Shown: positions 28,187 to 40,600 of the stretch, piece by piece
Layout of the letters: each line of letters opens with the position of its first letter
How positions within the stretch are numbered: the stretch's first letter is position 1
NCBI GenBank assembly: GCA_041399085.1
Contig: JAWKTM010000008.1
Location: forward strand, 62,001-126,000
Length of the DNA: 64,000 bases
Source of the DNA: JAWKTM01 sp041399085
GTDB lineage: Bacteria; Planctomycetota; Planctomycetia; Pirellulales; Pirellulaceae
Direction of reading: 5' to 3'
Translations under genes and position numbers: made by a program
The notes under the pieces: model-generated
The model's database searches: none
Seen by the model: only the letters and a program-made list of their open reading frames with translations
Told to the model about the DNA's origin: nothing

Positions 28187-28818
28187 TTTTGCACCTCGTG
28201 CTTCGCGGGAGCGATTCTGTAGACTCGCTTGTTGGGATCGTAATTGACGATGATGGCGCGATCTCCTTTCGCAAGCGTTCCTTCCTCCATCCTCACATTC
28301 AGCAGCAGCGGGGCTCCGTCCGTTTGATACCGCGCTTGTCCAAATTCCATAGTGGCCTCGTAGGTCGAGACAATGCACTCCTTTCCAATCAACGTTTCCG
28401 GTTGATAGTCCTCGCCCTTTTCAAACAATTGAATTAACGGCTGCGTCAGCAGCTTGGTAATCGCCAAAGCGATGATGACATTGCGGACGATCAGTTGAGC
28501 GATCAGCCACGTCCGCGGCTCATACGTCTCGCGATCCCACGAAAACCACAACAACATGGATACGGCCCACCAACTGAGCCCTAGTACTCCCAGCCAAATC
28601 ATGATGGGAACTTGACCCAAGTTCAGCTTCTTCAGCGACCATAGGCCAGCGTTGGTGAACGCATCGCCGTCAGTGTCGATATCGATGTCGAAATCGAACA
28701 GGTTAAAATCGAACATGCCGAGTATGACGAAAATGCCATAAATCAGCACAATAATGAGCAAGACCGTCGCCGGCAGATTGGGTCCGGTCAAGCAGTGTTC
28801 TAAGTATTCGATGACCAT
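28183..28818 (-). CDS. YqiJ/NfeD-like membrane protein with OB-fold end
   Basis: A 211-residue protein with three hydrophobic segments (~15-37, ~72-95, ~105-128), an acidic loop FDIDIDTDGDAF and a C-terminal OB-fold-like domain (~140-205; LIGKECIVSTYEATMEFGQARY, LAKGDRAIIVNYD). This is the usual partner of YqiK flotillins. Start at the ATG at 28818. It is the first gene of the YqiJ-flotillin pair. Confidence 0.88.
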   Translation of the reverse strand: MVIEYLEHCLTGPNLPATVLLIIVLIYGIFVILGMFDFNLFDFDIDIDTDGDAFTNAGLWSLKKLNLGQVPIMIWLGVLGLSWWAVSMLLWFSWDRETYEPRTWLIAQLIVRNVIIALAITKLLTQPLIQLFEKGEDYQPETLIGKECIVSTYEATMEFGQARYQTDGAPLLLNVRMEEGTLAKGDRAIIVNYDPNKRVYRIAPAKHEVQK

Positions 28819-29077
28819 CGTTCGTAGTTTGCGAAAATGTAAGACTTATCGAACCGGCAAACTGTTCGGGTTGGGAAAAGCTTGAACAAATCACCGCCCA
28901 GCGAGCCACGGGAAACGATCTTTGATCGAAGTGAGAGTTGAACCAAGCATGACGAGTATTCGGTTTGGTTTCGTGCTGTCGAACCTGCCGTGCGGGAGAT
29001 TGCCAAGCGAGCTTGTGGCGCCCCCGCGGACTATTCGTGTTGTAGCGAGCGGATGGAATTTAGGGGCACGAAGCACG

Positions 29078-29758
29078 CTATGTTAATCGGTTCCATAGTT
29101 TGTCGAACTCACCGGCGTAACGTTTTACTAGCGACGCCAAGTTGGTGACCAACAGATTCTCTTCGTTGTACTCCGCGGCCCCACGAGTCCAGTTGTAGCT
29201 GCCTGTCAACAGTAGGCGACGGTCGAACAGCGCGAATTTGTGGTGCATGTGGTATTCGGTTTGGTCAACCACGATATTCAATCCCGCGCGTCGCAAGCGA
29301 TCGATATCCGAACCGGCATCGAATGCCTTGTCATTGTCCGTGATGATTCGCACGGCGACGCCACGTTGTGCTGTTTCAACGATCACCGAACTGATTCGGT
29401 CGTCGGTGATGGTAAACACACAGATATCAACCGATTCGCGAGCACGCCGTAAGTGACGCACGATTGCTTGCCAGCAATCATCTCCGGGTGTGAAATAGGC
29501 CGTGGCTTCTTCTTCGTCGTCGTCCGCTCGGGGCAGAAGCGTCTTGACTACATCTTCAAGCCATACCAAGATCGCGTCGGCGTTACCGGCCGAGAGTTCT
29601 TCGCGAGCGATGGCAAACGCCCGACTGCGAAACAGGCCCAACTGTTGATCGTTGGCGTTCCACCGTTTTAAGGTCGCTTGCAAAGCTCGCCGTTCGCCAC
29701 GCGATAGGCGATAGTCCTCTAATGTGAGGCGCAGCATGTCATCCAGTTCATCCGTCAT
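29078..29758 (-). CDS. PLD-superfamily hydrolase (single HKD)
   Basis: A 226-residue protein. The C-terminal half is a single phospholipase D-type domain: VDICVFTITDDRISSVI and then the catalytic HxKxxxxD in HHKFALFDRRLLLTGSYNW. Single-HKD proteins of the Nuc/Zucchini type dimerise and are mostly nucleases or cardiolipin hydrolases. The N-terminal ~90 residues are helical and unassigned. No signal peptide. Its ATG overlaps the end of the kinase-TAXI gene by 11 bp, so it belongs to that operon. Confidence 0.9.
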   Translation of the reverse strand: MTDELDDMLRLTLEDYRLSRGERRALQATLKRWNANDQQLGLFRSRAFAIAREELSAGNADAILVWLEDVVKTLLPRADDDEEEATAYFTPGDDCWQAIVRHLRRARESVDICVFTITDDRISSVIVETAQRGVAVRIITDNDKAFDAGSDIDRLRRAGLNIVVDQTEYHMHHKFALFDRRLLLTGSYNWTRGAAEYNEENLLVTNLASLVKRYAGEFDKLWNRLT

Positions 29759-32014
29759 GATTCACGATGCTTTCGTAGTAACGACGAGCCGCCGGATGCA
29801 AAGCCAACCCTTGCCATTCGGCGGCGAATTCGCGCGAGATGAGATTCGATGAAGTCGAGTCGGGCGAATAAAGAATGTCGAGCGCGGTGGTGACTAAGAT
29901 GTCGGGCGCATCGGCTCGCGCCGCCAAAAAAGCGGTGGTCGCCACGGTCAGAACACCTTCGTCGGGAATGGATTTTGCGCCGCCGTAATCCGCCGCTTTG
30001 ATGATATAGGGACGATAGGCCGCGTGTTCCAGCGACAGGCGCTGGCTATCGACAACGGGGATAAGCTCGAAGTTGGACGATTCGAGCAACGCTCGCACGG
30101 TTTGACTTCCGGCGCCGATAGTGACAATCGCCGCGTCGAATGTCGAGTCGTCGCGGAATTGGGCGAGCGACTCGCCTAGTGCCGGTAGATGTTCGAGTGT
30201 CAGTCCATGATGTTCGAGCATGATTCGCGCACTGAGACGCGAGCCGGAACCCGGCGGTCCAACAACCACTCGCTTGCCGGTGAGATCCTTGATTTCTCCG
30301 ATGTCGCGATCACGGCGCACGAGCACGTGAACGACCTCGTAGTACAGCGGCGCGATGACCGCGATGGCCGGTCCCCGCACGGCATTCGCTTGAAGCAGCG
30401 CCAAGTGGGAATCGTGATTCAACACGGCTTGGCGATTATCCCCCGAGCCGGTCGTGGTGATGATTTCAACTGGACGCTGCGTCGACGCACCGAGTGCCTC
30501 CGCAAACCGGCTGCTGAAATCATGGTAAAAACCGTCCTCCTGGCCAGCGGCGATCCGAATGGTTCGCGGCAAGCGATTGTGCACGATTCGAGACACCGCG
30601 AATACGCCGAAGAACAATAGGGGAACCAGCATGGTCACTGCCAACAGGGCCGTTTGAACTCGTCGATGCGCAACCGTCGGCTCCAAGACGCGTCGCCCGG
30701 CGAGTGCGGCCACCAGCGGCATGTTTAGAATCCAACGAGTGGTCTTCACCAGCGGACTGGCTGGCTTCGCGTCGACCGGTTCGTCTCGCAAATAGCGCCG
30801 CAGGTCGTCAGCTAATTCCTTGGCGGTTGAGTAACGTTCGGTTGGATCCTTCTGCAAACATTTCAAACAAATGGTTTCTAAGTCACCGCGCAGCGATGAA
30901 TTAATCTCCGAGGGTGGCAGCGGATCTTGATGAATTACTTTGAGTATCGTGTCGACCGGTGTGTCGCCGCGATGTGGTGGGCCGCCGGTCAGCATCGCGT
31001 AGAGAATCGCGCCGAGCGCATAGACATCCGCGGTCGGGCCGATATCCGTTTGCCGGCCCTCCGCCTGTTCCGGCGACATATAGCTAGGCGTTCCGATCGC
31101 TAGGCCGCTGGCGGTCAGACCTTCATGCTGCCCGAGATACTTGGCCAATCCAAAGTCGCTGATCAGCGGCCGATCGAGATCGTCGATCAACACATTGGCG
31201 GGTTTTAGATCGCGGTGCAGAATGCCTTTGCGATGAGCATATTCGACCGCGTCGGCAACCTGTGCGAGATACCGTGCGGCCAGTTCCGGCGCAGTGGACC
31301 GGCCGCGATCATTGAAGCGAGATCGGTCCCTTCGATAAAGTCCATCGAAAAGTAGTGATGCCCTTCGATCTCTCCGACTTGGTAAATCGCCACGACATTT
31401 GGGTGATCCAGTTTGGCGGCGGCTTGCGCTTCCGTGTAGAACCGTTGAACGTCGTCCGATGACGCGAATCGGCCAGCCAGAATCATCTTGACGGCGACGA
31501 TACGGTCGAGGCTTGACTGACGCGCCTTATAAACGACACCCATGCCGCCGCGTCCAATTTCCGTTAGCAATTCATATTCGCCGAGTCGTTCGGGAGCGGT
31601 GGCGGATGACGCCCGGTGATCGGCGGACAGCGTACGTGTAGGCGTATCGGGCGCGGCACTGCCGGCGGGCAGGAATGGTTGAGTCTCGTCGGGCGACATC
31701 GGTTTTGGCCAGCGGTCGGTCGCTTCATCGCGGCGTTCGTCCGGTGGAGACGGGGCTTGTGCGGATCGCGCTTCGGTTGAGGCGTTCGACTCGGCGGATT
31801 CGTGAAACTCATCACATTGCCGAGGGCCGGCCATGCGTTCGATCAAGTCGGCAGTCCGCAACAATTCCCGCAACAGACCGGCTTGGTCGCCGCACTGAAG
31901 CAAGAACTTCTCTCGATCCACGGGCTGCCCCGAATCGATTCCGCGCAGATACTCCGTCCAAGCGGAGTCGAGCGCATCCGGGGGCGATTCGATCTCGGAT
32001 GGGTGTGGTTTCAT
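29748..32014 (-). CDS. Ser/Thr kinase fused to TAXI-type solute-binding domain, frameshifted
   Basis: A protein of about 755 residues. Residues 1-140 are a disordered linker; the kinase domain begins with YELLTEIGRGGMGVVYKA and VAVKMIL, has KGILHRDLKPANVLIDD and SDFGLAKYLG, and a SPEQAEG activation segment. One membrane segment (~457-480, LLAVTMLVPLLFFGVFAV) follows, and then a full TAXI (TRAP-associated extracytoplasmic immunogenic) receptor-like domain: TIRIAAGQEDGFYHDF, VEIITTTGSGDNRQAVL, LTGKRVVVGPPGSGSR, and a Tyr-rich YRPYIIKAADYGG end. So a ligand bound outside could control an inside kinase. The frame shifts once at about 31290-31296 (one base missing after GPL); the kinase reads through in the next frame. 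The ECF gene precedes it by 16 bp. Confidence 0.88.
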
Positions 32015-32030
32015 GGATTCGCAATGTACT

Positions 32031-32633
32031 TCAAAGTTCCGCGAAGTAGCTTCGCAAGCCTTGCAACCCGCGTTTCAGCAATCCGGCGACGGCCGTCTCG
32101 CTACGCTGCATTCGTTCGGCCAATTGCTTCAGCGTGTATCCTTCGAGGTAGCGCAGCCGAATCGCTTCGCGCTGTGGTTCGGCTAAATTCTCGATCGCTT
32201 GAGCCAGCCGCACGGCCGCCTCGCCGCGCATCACGCGCTGGCTTGGCGATGACTGTTCGGCCGCGAATTCCCACTCGGCTTGTCGTTGGCTTCCGGGCGG
32301 CGTCTCCAGCGGTTGTTCGCGGTTGGTCGAGCGTTTCTCGGCACGCACATGTTGCTGGATGACTTCGCCCACATTGTTTCGCAGCATTGTCTTTAGCCAT
32401 GCCAACAATTGTTCCTCGCGGTCTCCGTGAAACTGTGAAAAATCCCGTTGGGCTTCGAGAAAAGTAAGCTGCACGAGATCGGACGCGTCGACACGCACGG
32501 CCGTTCGGTCGTCCAACTGCCGAGCCGCCAGGAGCCGCAAAAACGGCCGATGCTGCTCGAGCAGCCGGCCGAGCGCTTCGCTGTCGCCGGTCCGTGCCCG
32601 TGCGATCAAATTGGCTAACGATTCCGCAGTCAC
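32031..32633 (-). CDS. ECF-type sigma factor (kinase-linked group)
   Basis: A sigma-70 family factor of the planctomycete ECF type that is usually encoded next to Ser/Thr kinases. Region 2 is seen as LEQHRPFLRLLA, VDASDLVQLTFLEAQRDF and LLAWLKTMLRNNVGEV; region 4 as LAEPQREAIRLRYLEGYTLKQLA and the helix-turn-helix RSETAVAGLLKRGLQGL. I place the start at a GTG at 32633 (TAESLANLI...) by family alignment; a GTG at 32702 would add 23 unlike residues. Neither has a strong ribosome site. It lies 16 bp upstream of the kinase-TAXI gene in the same direction. Confidence 0.88.
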   Translation of the reverse strand: MTAESLANLIARARTGDSEALGRLLEQHRPFLRLLAARQLDDRTAVRVDASDLVQLTFLEAQRDFSQFHGDREEQLLAWLKTMLRNNVGEVIQQHVRAEKRSTNREQPLETPPGSQRQAEWEFAAEQSSPSQRVMRGEAAVRLAQAIENLAEPQREAIRLRYLEGYTLKQLAERMQRSETAVAGLLKRGLQGLRSYFAEL

Positions 32634-32922
32634 AAATGGTTCTCGAAGAGTTAGGCGGATTCGCGGCGAGAATGAGGCGCGAATGCGACACTTTTTTTTC
32701 ACACGTTAGTCGAAACGAAACGAGATTGCATCGCGGAGTTCGGCTGCGGGACAGACCAAGAATGCGGCGGAGTGATTGCGCCGTCGGGACTTGCGCACTT
32801 GTTGGGCGCTGACGATGGTCGTAGAATCGCGCGCACAAAGCCGAATGTAGAATGCTGGCTGTCGCCAAAGCAAACTTGAACGGCGGTCGGCACGCTTTAG
32901 ATGTTGAGGAGTAAACGCGCGA

Positions 32923-33867
32923 ATGGCCAGGAAGGTAATTATCGACTGCGACCCAGGTATCGACGACGCCGTCGCGCTGTGTCTCGCGTTGTTCGATCCG
33001 AGTCTCGAGGTGGTCGGAGTAACTGCCGTCGCCGGCAGTGTCCCGGTGGAGCAAAGCAGCCGAAATCTGCAAGCGTTGATCGAGCGACTGGATCCGCCCA
33101 AATATCCGCGGATTGGCGTCGGCAGTCCGCCCGAGGATGGCCCAGTGATCGATGGCCGCGAGCTGCACGGCGAAGATGGTTTGGCGAATGTTGGATACGC
33201 GGTGTCTCGGTTGCAGCGTCAACATCCGGCCGAGAAATTGATCGCCGACGAAGTGCGCGCGGCGCCTGAATCGGTGACAATTCTTTGCCTCGGCCCGCTG
33301 ACGAACGTTGCCAGGGCGTTTCAACGCGAACCCGAATTGCCGTCACTCATTGATCGCTTGATTATCGCGGGTGGCTGCGTCGATGGAATTGGCAATGTAA
33401 CGCCGGCAGCGGAATTCAATATGTATTACGACGCTGCCAGCGCCCGCGCCGTGTTTCGGTCGCTGACCACGAAAACGCTGATTCCCCTGGATGTTTCTCG
33501 CCGCATCGCTTTCGATTTTGATTTTGTCGATCAATTGCCGACCGCGCATAGCCGCGCGGGAAAACTGCTGCGGGACATCGTGCCTTATTCATTCCGTGCA
33601 TATCACCAGACACAGGGGCAAGAAAGCGTCTTGTTCCCAGACGCCGTCGCGGTGATGGCCTGCCTTCAGCCCGAAATGTTCGAGATGTTGGAGATGGCGG
33701 GCGATGTAGAGACTCGCGGGGAGCTGACGCTGGGTGCAACTGTTTTCGATCGACGGCCAATTTCTGAATGGCGTTCGAATATGGAAGTCGCCATCGACGT
33801 GGATGTCGTGGCGGTGAAGGAAAGCCTGGTGCGCGGGTTGATGTACGCCGGACAGCAGTCGATCTGA
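32923..33867 (+). CDS. inosine/uridine-preferring nucleoside hydrolase
   Basis: A 314-residue cytoplasmic hydrolase that splits the N-glycosidic bond of ribonucleosides. The calcium-binding signature DCDPGIDDA is at residues 8-16, followed by VTAVAGSVPVEQSSRN, ILCLGPLTNVARA and the EFNMYYDAASARAVF box (Asn and Asp ligands). Length is normal for the family. The ATG at 32923 follows a GAGGAG-like leader. It is divergent from the ECF gene and converges on the DUF1559 gene. Confidence 0.93.
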   Translation: MARKVIIDCDPGIDDAVALCLALFDPSLEVVGVTAVAGSVPVEQSSRNLQALIERLDPPKYPRIGVGSPPEDGPVIDGRELHGEDGLANVGYAVSRLQRQHPAEKLIADEVRAAPESVTILCLGPLTNVARAFQREPELPSLIDRLIIAGGCVDGIGNVTPAAEFNMYYDAASARAVFRSLTTKTLIPLDVSRRIAFDFDFVDQLPTAHSRAGKLLRDIVPYSFRAYHQTQGQESVLFPDAVAVMACLQPEMFEMLEMAGDVETRGELTLGATVFDRRPISEWRSNMEVAIDVDVVAVKESLVRGLMYAGQQSI

Positions 33868-33873
33868 GGTGGC

Positions 33874-34806
33874 CTAAAACGGACTGGGATCGAGCACTTC
33901 GCCGCCGTCCGCCGAGATCAAGGAAATGTAGGTCTTCATTTCAATTGTCTCGGCCAAGAAATGTACCGCGCCGTCGGCAAAGTTCGCCACAATGCCCCCT
34001 GGGTGAAAGCTGAACGCCTCGTTGTTGTTCGTGCAATTCATCGCGCATGGACCAGGGCAGGTCAGACCATCGTAGCCAAACGAATGCATCGGAATTGATT
34101 GGGAAGTATCGGCCCAACCGGCGCCGCGAACCCGTCCGCCAGAAACGTTCAGGTTGCCGCAGGCGAGACTGGTGCTATTTGGTCCTTGACCGCCACGCAC
34201 CCAGTGGATCGGGCGGCCGGCATCTTCGCTAATAATCAGCGTATTCGATGTGCCGTCGAGAATTTCGCCGATACGTAGCGAAAAATTCGCCCGCATCACA
34301 CCCTTGCGTCCCAGGGATGCAGGTACGAGCCCCGTAGCGAAGACAACGTTGTCGACACCGGTGACGGGTGCGTAGTCCGTGGCCGCCGCCGAAATCGACG
34401 AGCTAATCTTATCGACTCGCCGCCCACTGCCGGGTGCGGATGGACATTGAAACGCGTCGAGTTGAATGTTGATTGCCACTTGATTGTCCGCGTGATCCCA
34501 GTTTCGATCCCAACGGTAGCGATCCTGCAACGTTCCCTGCTCGAAATACGGCAACAACATGGGAACCCAATTGTGAGCACTCGGATTGTTGATCGTTGCC
34601 GGCGGGAACGTTTTCAACGTGTCGTGATAATTGTGCAGCGCTAATCCAAGTTGTTTTAGATGGTTGATGCACGCGGTTCGCCGTGCGGCCTCGCGAGCCG
34701 CCTGAACGGCAGGCAACAACATGGCGACGAGCACGCCGATGATGGCGATCACAACGAGCAGCTCGACGAGCGTAAAGGCGGGACGGCGCGTTCGTTTTGC
34801 CAACAT
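33874..34806 (-). CDS. DUF1559 prepilin-type protein
   Basis: A 310-residue secreted protein of the planctomycete DUF1559 family. The prepilin cleavage/methylation motif is RRPAFTLVELLVVIAIIGV at residues ~7-25, followed by VAMLLPAVQAAREAARRTAC and the conserved NHLKQLGLALHNYHD. The C-terminus has the family box FSFHPGGIVANFADGAVHFL. These proteins resemble type II pseudopilins; individual roles are unknown. The ATG at 34806 directly precedes the motif; the longer frame upstream is not supported. Confidence 0.94.
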   Translation of the reverse strand: MLAKRTRRPAFTLVELLVVIAIIGVLVAMLLPAVQAAREAARRTACINHLKQLGLALHNYHDTLKTFPPATINNPSAHNWVPMLLPYFEQGTLQDRYRWDRNWDHADNQVAINIQLDAFQCPSAPGSGRRVDKISSSISAAATDYAPVTGVDNVVFATGLVPASLGRKGVMRANFSLRIGEILDGTSNTLIISEDAGRPIHWVRGGQGPNSTSLACGNLNVSGGRVRGAGWADTSQSIPMHSFGYDGLTCPGPCAMNCTNNNEAFSFHPGGIVANFADGAVHFLAETIEMKTYISLISADGGEVLDPSPF

Positions 34807-35032
34807 GAGTTTGGTGCTCCGACTGACTCCGCTTGCCTGGGAAGCGGAGCCGGTTCGAGTTGGAATTTTGTGCGACCTGATTAGACACGTTGAACAGCAC
34901 ACTTGCAACGAAAACTTGGGAAGATTGTTGCGGAATTTCTGCGCTGGGAGCGTCGCCGGCGCAAGTGCAAGGAAGCGGCGGTCCTGCGGATCGTGCCACG
35001 CGGGTGCTGCGCGCTCTTAAACTCGCGAGCGC

Positions 35033-35073
35033 GCAAAAAAAACCGCCCAGGTAGGCAAACACCTGGACGGTTT
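35033..35073 (-). terminator. intrinsic terminator of the 16S transcript
   Basis: A 12-bp stem with one wobble (AACCGCCCAGGT at 35041-35052 against ACCTGGACGGTT at 35061-35072, 8-nt loop). Read on the minus strand it is followed by a run of eight T (A run 35035-35042), so it ends transcription coming from the 16S gene about 105 bp past its 3' end. Confidence 0.9.
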
Positions 35074-35172
35074 TCATTTATGGTAGCTGCCGAATTGCTT
35101 CGGCCGATCTTTCGTTCAGCTGAGAACTGTTTCCACTGTAGCCTGCCAGTGTCACCACATGGCAAACTGATA

Positions 35173-36706
<1,534 letters not shown>

Positions 36707-36910
36707 ATGTAAGCTTACTGGCTCCGAAGCTAATCGAAGCAGTTGTTTAGCAAACTAAATTGATGGAATGAACCATCGTTTGCGACCCCGGTCAAGGGTC
36801 GCGAAGCCTGTTTTCAGTACAGTCTCAAGCTGAACAAAGAAAGATCGCTACCAAATTTTCAAAGATCAAAGTTCTCGACTGAAGGCTTTTGCCGTCAGTT
36901 GAGATTCGCA

Positions 36911-36962
36911 ATCTTAGGCGAGTTTCAAAGGCCGTCAACCGGGCCCGTGAAAAATTTTTCAC
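36911..36962 (-). promoter_or_regulatory. 16S rRNA promoter with upstream palindrome
   Basis: On the minus strand a -35 box TTGACG (36933-36938) and a -10 box TAAGAT (36911-36916) are 16 bp apart. Nine bases upstream of the -35 lies a perfect palindrome GTGAAAAATTTTTCAC (36947-36962), A/T rich like an UP element and also usable as an operator. Transcription would start near 36904, giving a ~200-nt leader before the 16S gene. Confidence 0.8.
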
Positions 36963-37169
36963 ATTCGCCCGCGTGACGCGTTGGGCGGCCGAAGCCAGTC
37001 CCAACTCCCTTGCAGTCAACACTAGATCACCGATTCGCGGCGAAGTGCTGACTAAGATATCGACTGCCAAGCCCGATTAGTTGGGGCGGCAATCGCTATC
37101 AGCCAAGTCACGAAGGAGCTATATTAACGGCCTTTCACGAAGGCGAAAGTGGGTCGGAGGAAATTTTTT

Positions 37170-37598
37170 ATGCAGTGCCGCGGCGTGCGAGGCGCAACTA
37201 CCGTCGAGACCAATTCTCGCGACGAAATACTGGACGAAACGCGGAAGTTGTTGGCGTTGATGATCCGCGCGAACGGGATCGAGCCCAGTGATGTCGGCAG
37301 CGCGATCTTCTCACTGACTCGGGATTTGGACGCCGAATTCCCGGCGCTGGCGGCAAGACAACTCGGTTGGCTCGAAGTTCCGCTGTTGTGCACGTACGAA
37401 GTGGACGTGCCGTTCTCCCTGCGCCGCTGCATTCGCGTGCTGTTGCACTGGAACACCACGAAAACACAACACGAAATCCGGCATATCTACGTCAATGAAG
37501 CCGTGAGCTTGCGGCCCGACCTCTCCGATTTGCCGCCCGTGGACTTGGCGGAACTGGAAGCTTGGATTGCCGAGCAAATGCAGAAGCACACAAGCTGA
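37170..37598 (+). CDS. aroH: chorismate mutase, AroH type
   Basis: A 142-residue monofunctional chorismate mutase of the AroH class, converting chorismate to prephenate for Phe/Tyr synthesis. The start MQCRGVRGATTVETNSRDEIL holds the conserved RGATT segment; the body has LTRDLDAEFPALAAR, the PLLCTYEVDVP strand (E/V site) and RCIRVLLHWNT with the active-site Arg, ending VYLNEAV-like (IYVNEAVSLRPDL). Length matches Bacillus AroH (127) plus a short tail. The ATG at 37170 has GGAGG in front; a GTG at 37149 is open but not needed. Confidence 0.93.
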   Translation: MQCRGVRGATTVETNSRDEILDETRKLLALMIRANGIEPSDVGSAIFSLTRDLDAEFPALAARQLGWLEVPLLCTYEVDVPFSLRRCIRVLLHWNTTKTQHEIRHIYVNEAVSLRPDLSDLPPVDLAELEAWIAEQMQKHTS

Positions 37599-37619
37599 CC
37601 ACGGGGGATTCGGGATGCT

Positions 37620-40600
37620 TCAATTTCCCGTCATATCCACGGCGAATCGCGTGGGCAGACGACGCATGGCAGCCAGCATCACGGGCGTGTGATACAACAC
37701 CAGCGGCTCGGCGGTCTGCGAATTCGCAAACAGCACCGAACTGCTGCCCAAATCTCCGCCCGTCAGCACCCAGCGAATTGCATATTCACCGGGCTCCAGT
37801 TCCAGTCGGTAGACATCGTTCTTCGTCAGATTTTCCCCGCCGACATCGCCCAGCTTGCGTCCGTTGAGATACAGCGAGTGCAGCCCGCCTTGGTCGGAGC
37901 CGCCCTGATGCCGCACGAGCACCGTCATGTTCTCCGGCACATGCAGCATGCCGTGAAATTCCAGTTGCAATCGACCGGCCGGCTTGCCGAATCCTGCCAG
38001 CAAGTCGCGAATCTTGGCATCGCCGATCACGAAGCCGTTGCGGTAACGCATCTGCGCCGCGGCGTCGGCGCCGTCCACGGAAATCCGCCCAAGCAAGCCG
38101 ACGTAACGAGCGGCCGGCATGGGGCCAGGCGGCAGGATTCCGCCGATAGCTTCACCGCTGGATGCGGCGGAAGCCCAGTCCAGCGGCAATTGGGCATCGA
38201 GCTCTTCGATCCGTTTGTCGAGCGCGGCCAACTCGAGTCCGCCGAGCTGCGGCTGGGCCTGCGTGTACCAGTGGCGCGCACGGATTAGCAGCGAATCTCG
38301 CTCGCGTTTCGCCGCGTCTTGCGCTGCCTCCCACAGCATGTCGCCCAACTTTCGTTGCTCGGCGGCTTGCTGCGGCGAGGCGGTCTCCGCGTCGCCGATT
38401 GGTCGCCAAACTTCATCGCCACTCTTGACGAGGAACGGCGCGGCGGCCGCCCACTCTCGCTGCTGTAGGGCCAAGAACTTGCCCCACGTCAGATTCCACT
38501 GCGGATCGTCCGGCGCGGTGTCGAGTTTCTCGCGAGCTGCCTGAGCCAATTCCCAATTCCGCTTGAGCGCGTTCAGCTCGTCACGGCGGACGCGGGCCAA
38601 AGTTTTCAGCGCATTGTCTTTTCCGCGGTTGGCGGCTGCGTAAGCCAACCGAGCCGTCTCCGATGCCAAGTCGAATTGGCCCTGAATCACGGCCTGCTCG
38701 GTCAAAGCCATCGCGGCTTTCGCCAGCACGGGCGGCGCAATCGGAACTTTGGCATTCGGAGCACTCAATTCCTTGAGCGATTCAACCTTTGCCGCCAGCG
38801 GTTCGACCTCGAAACCGGCCGCCACCTCGTCCACAATCGCGAACACCTGAGGCAATCGCCCCGCTTGCACTTCATATTCGCGAGCCAATTCCAGCAACGC
38901 GTAGCGGGCGACCGAATCGTCGCCGCTGTCGCGAGCCGTCGCGACCAGCTTCTGGGCCAACGCGGCTTTCTGCACGATCGTTTTGGCCGCTTCGATCTCC
39001 GCGGCGAAAACTTCGCGGGCCGCCCCGCGTTGCTTCACGCAGGTCGTCGCTATTGGGCACTTCGGCTCGCCGGCGGTGATTTCGGCGTTAAGGCGAAGCG
39101 CCGGCCGGGTCGTTTGGCATGGTGGCGGGATTCGCGGGCGTTGGCGCGGCGGTCGCCACGTCGGTTGTATCCGGCTTCGACGCGGTCGCATCCATCGCTG
39201 GCGGATAGCCTGCCGCAACCACGCGCAGGGTACCGGTCAATTTTCCATCGCGAGCGTTTCCCGAACGATCAACGACGGTTGGCCCCTCGATCCGCTCGAA
39301 GTCGAACAGGGCGAGCGTTTCGGCGTCGCTCGCCAGCTCCGTTTGCGGCACGAAGTTCGTCGTGTAGCGATCGGTCGACGAAAGCCGCGCCCATCGCACG
39401 TCGCCGTTCAATCCGCCTCGTTGCTGAGGCAGCATGCGAGCATGCGCCGACAGATGCAGATTCAGCGGGCTCTCGGTCCAGCCGCCCAGCAGCAACTCGG
39501 CCGGCTTGCGGCCTACAAGTTCTCCATCCAGAAACAGGTAAAGCTGCTCGCCATCGCCGCAAACCGCCAGATGATGCCAGCGAAGCGGGATCGAAGTTCA
39601 CATCGACGAAAAACCCGATTCGCGTGGTCAACGAAATCCGCCATCAGCCAGCTGCGGTTTCTTCGAGCCACCGATTGCCAACCGGCCGGGACCACCTCGG
39701 TATCGCCGGGCGATGGCGGAAGAAACGCAAATTGCCAGCGAGCCAATGCCGCGTTGAGCCCGGCGTTAGCTTCGTCCACAACTCGACGGTGAACGGACGA
39801 CGCAAATCGACGAGCCGATCGCTGTTGGCGATCTCCACGCCGTCGCTGCCCGCCAATCGCAGGGCATTGGCGCCGTCGGGCACTTGTGCCACGGGAGGAG
39901 CGTTTACGGGCGAAGTCGGATTTGGCGTGTCGATCGGCGACGGAGCCGGTTCGACCACGGCGACGTCGGTCGAAGAGCCGGGGGCAGTCGTGTTCAGTTC
40001 GGTGGCCGGCATGATCGGAGGCAAGGTGCTTGCGTCCGTCGCATCGCCGGCTGGCAGGCCGGCGTCCAGGTGGTGGCGGCGGTCTGAGTTGCGTTCCGGT
40101 TCGCCGCTGCTCGCACTACCTGCGGGATCGCTAGGCGGAAGTTTCGCTGGCGACGGCCGTTGCGGTGCCCGCCACAACGTCGATCACGCCGCCATCGCTC
40201 GCGCCATTCGCATCCGGCGACGGGCACTGCGCCCGCATCACCATCGCCGCCAATCAAGGCCCATCCAGCGGCCGCAATCACCAAGCAGCGATGGCGAGAC
40301 CGCCGAACATCGCCCACATCGGAATGCCCGATCGGTTGCGATGCGGAAACCAGATGGCCGTGCGAACGAACTTGGATCGGAGCGGCAGCAGGGCGAGCCA
40401 TCGCGGGCGAGCCGGACGAGCTCTGCGGTTGGGGAGCAGCCTTTGCGCGATCGAGTACGCCGTTGCTGCTGGCGAGGCCGCCGCATCAGTCGACACGGCC
40501 CATCGCGGATCGTTGCCGGGGCGTTTAAGCAGTTGACTGCGGCAGCGGCTTCCGGGATTTCGCCGAGCCGTGCTGTCCTTCGGCCGGCGTCGACTCGGCA

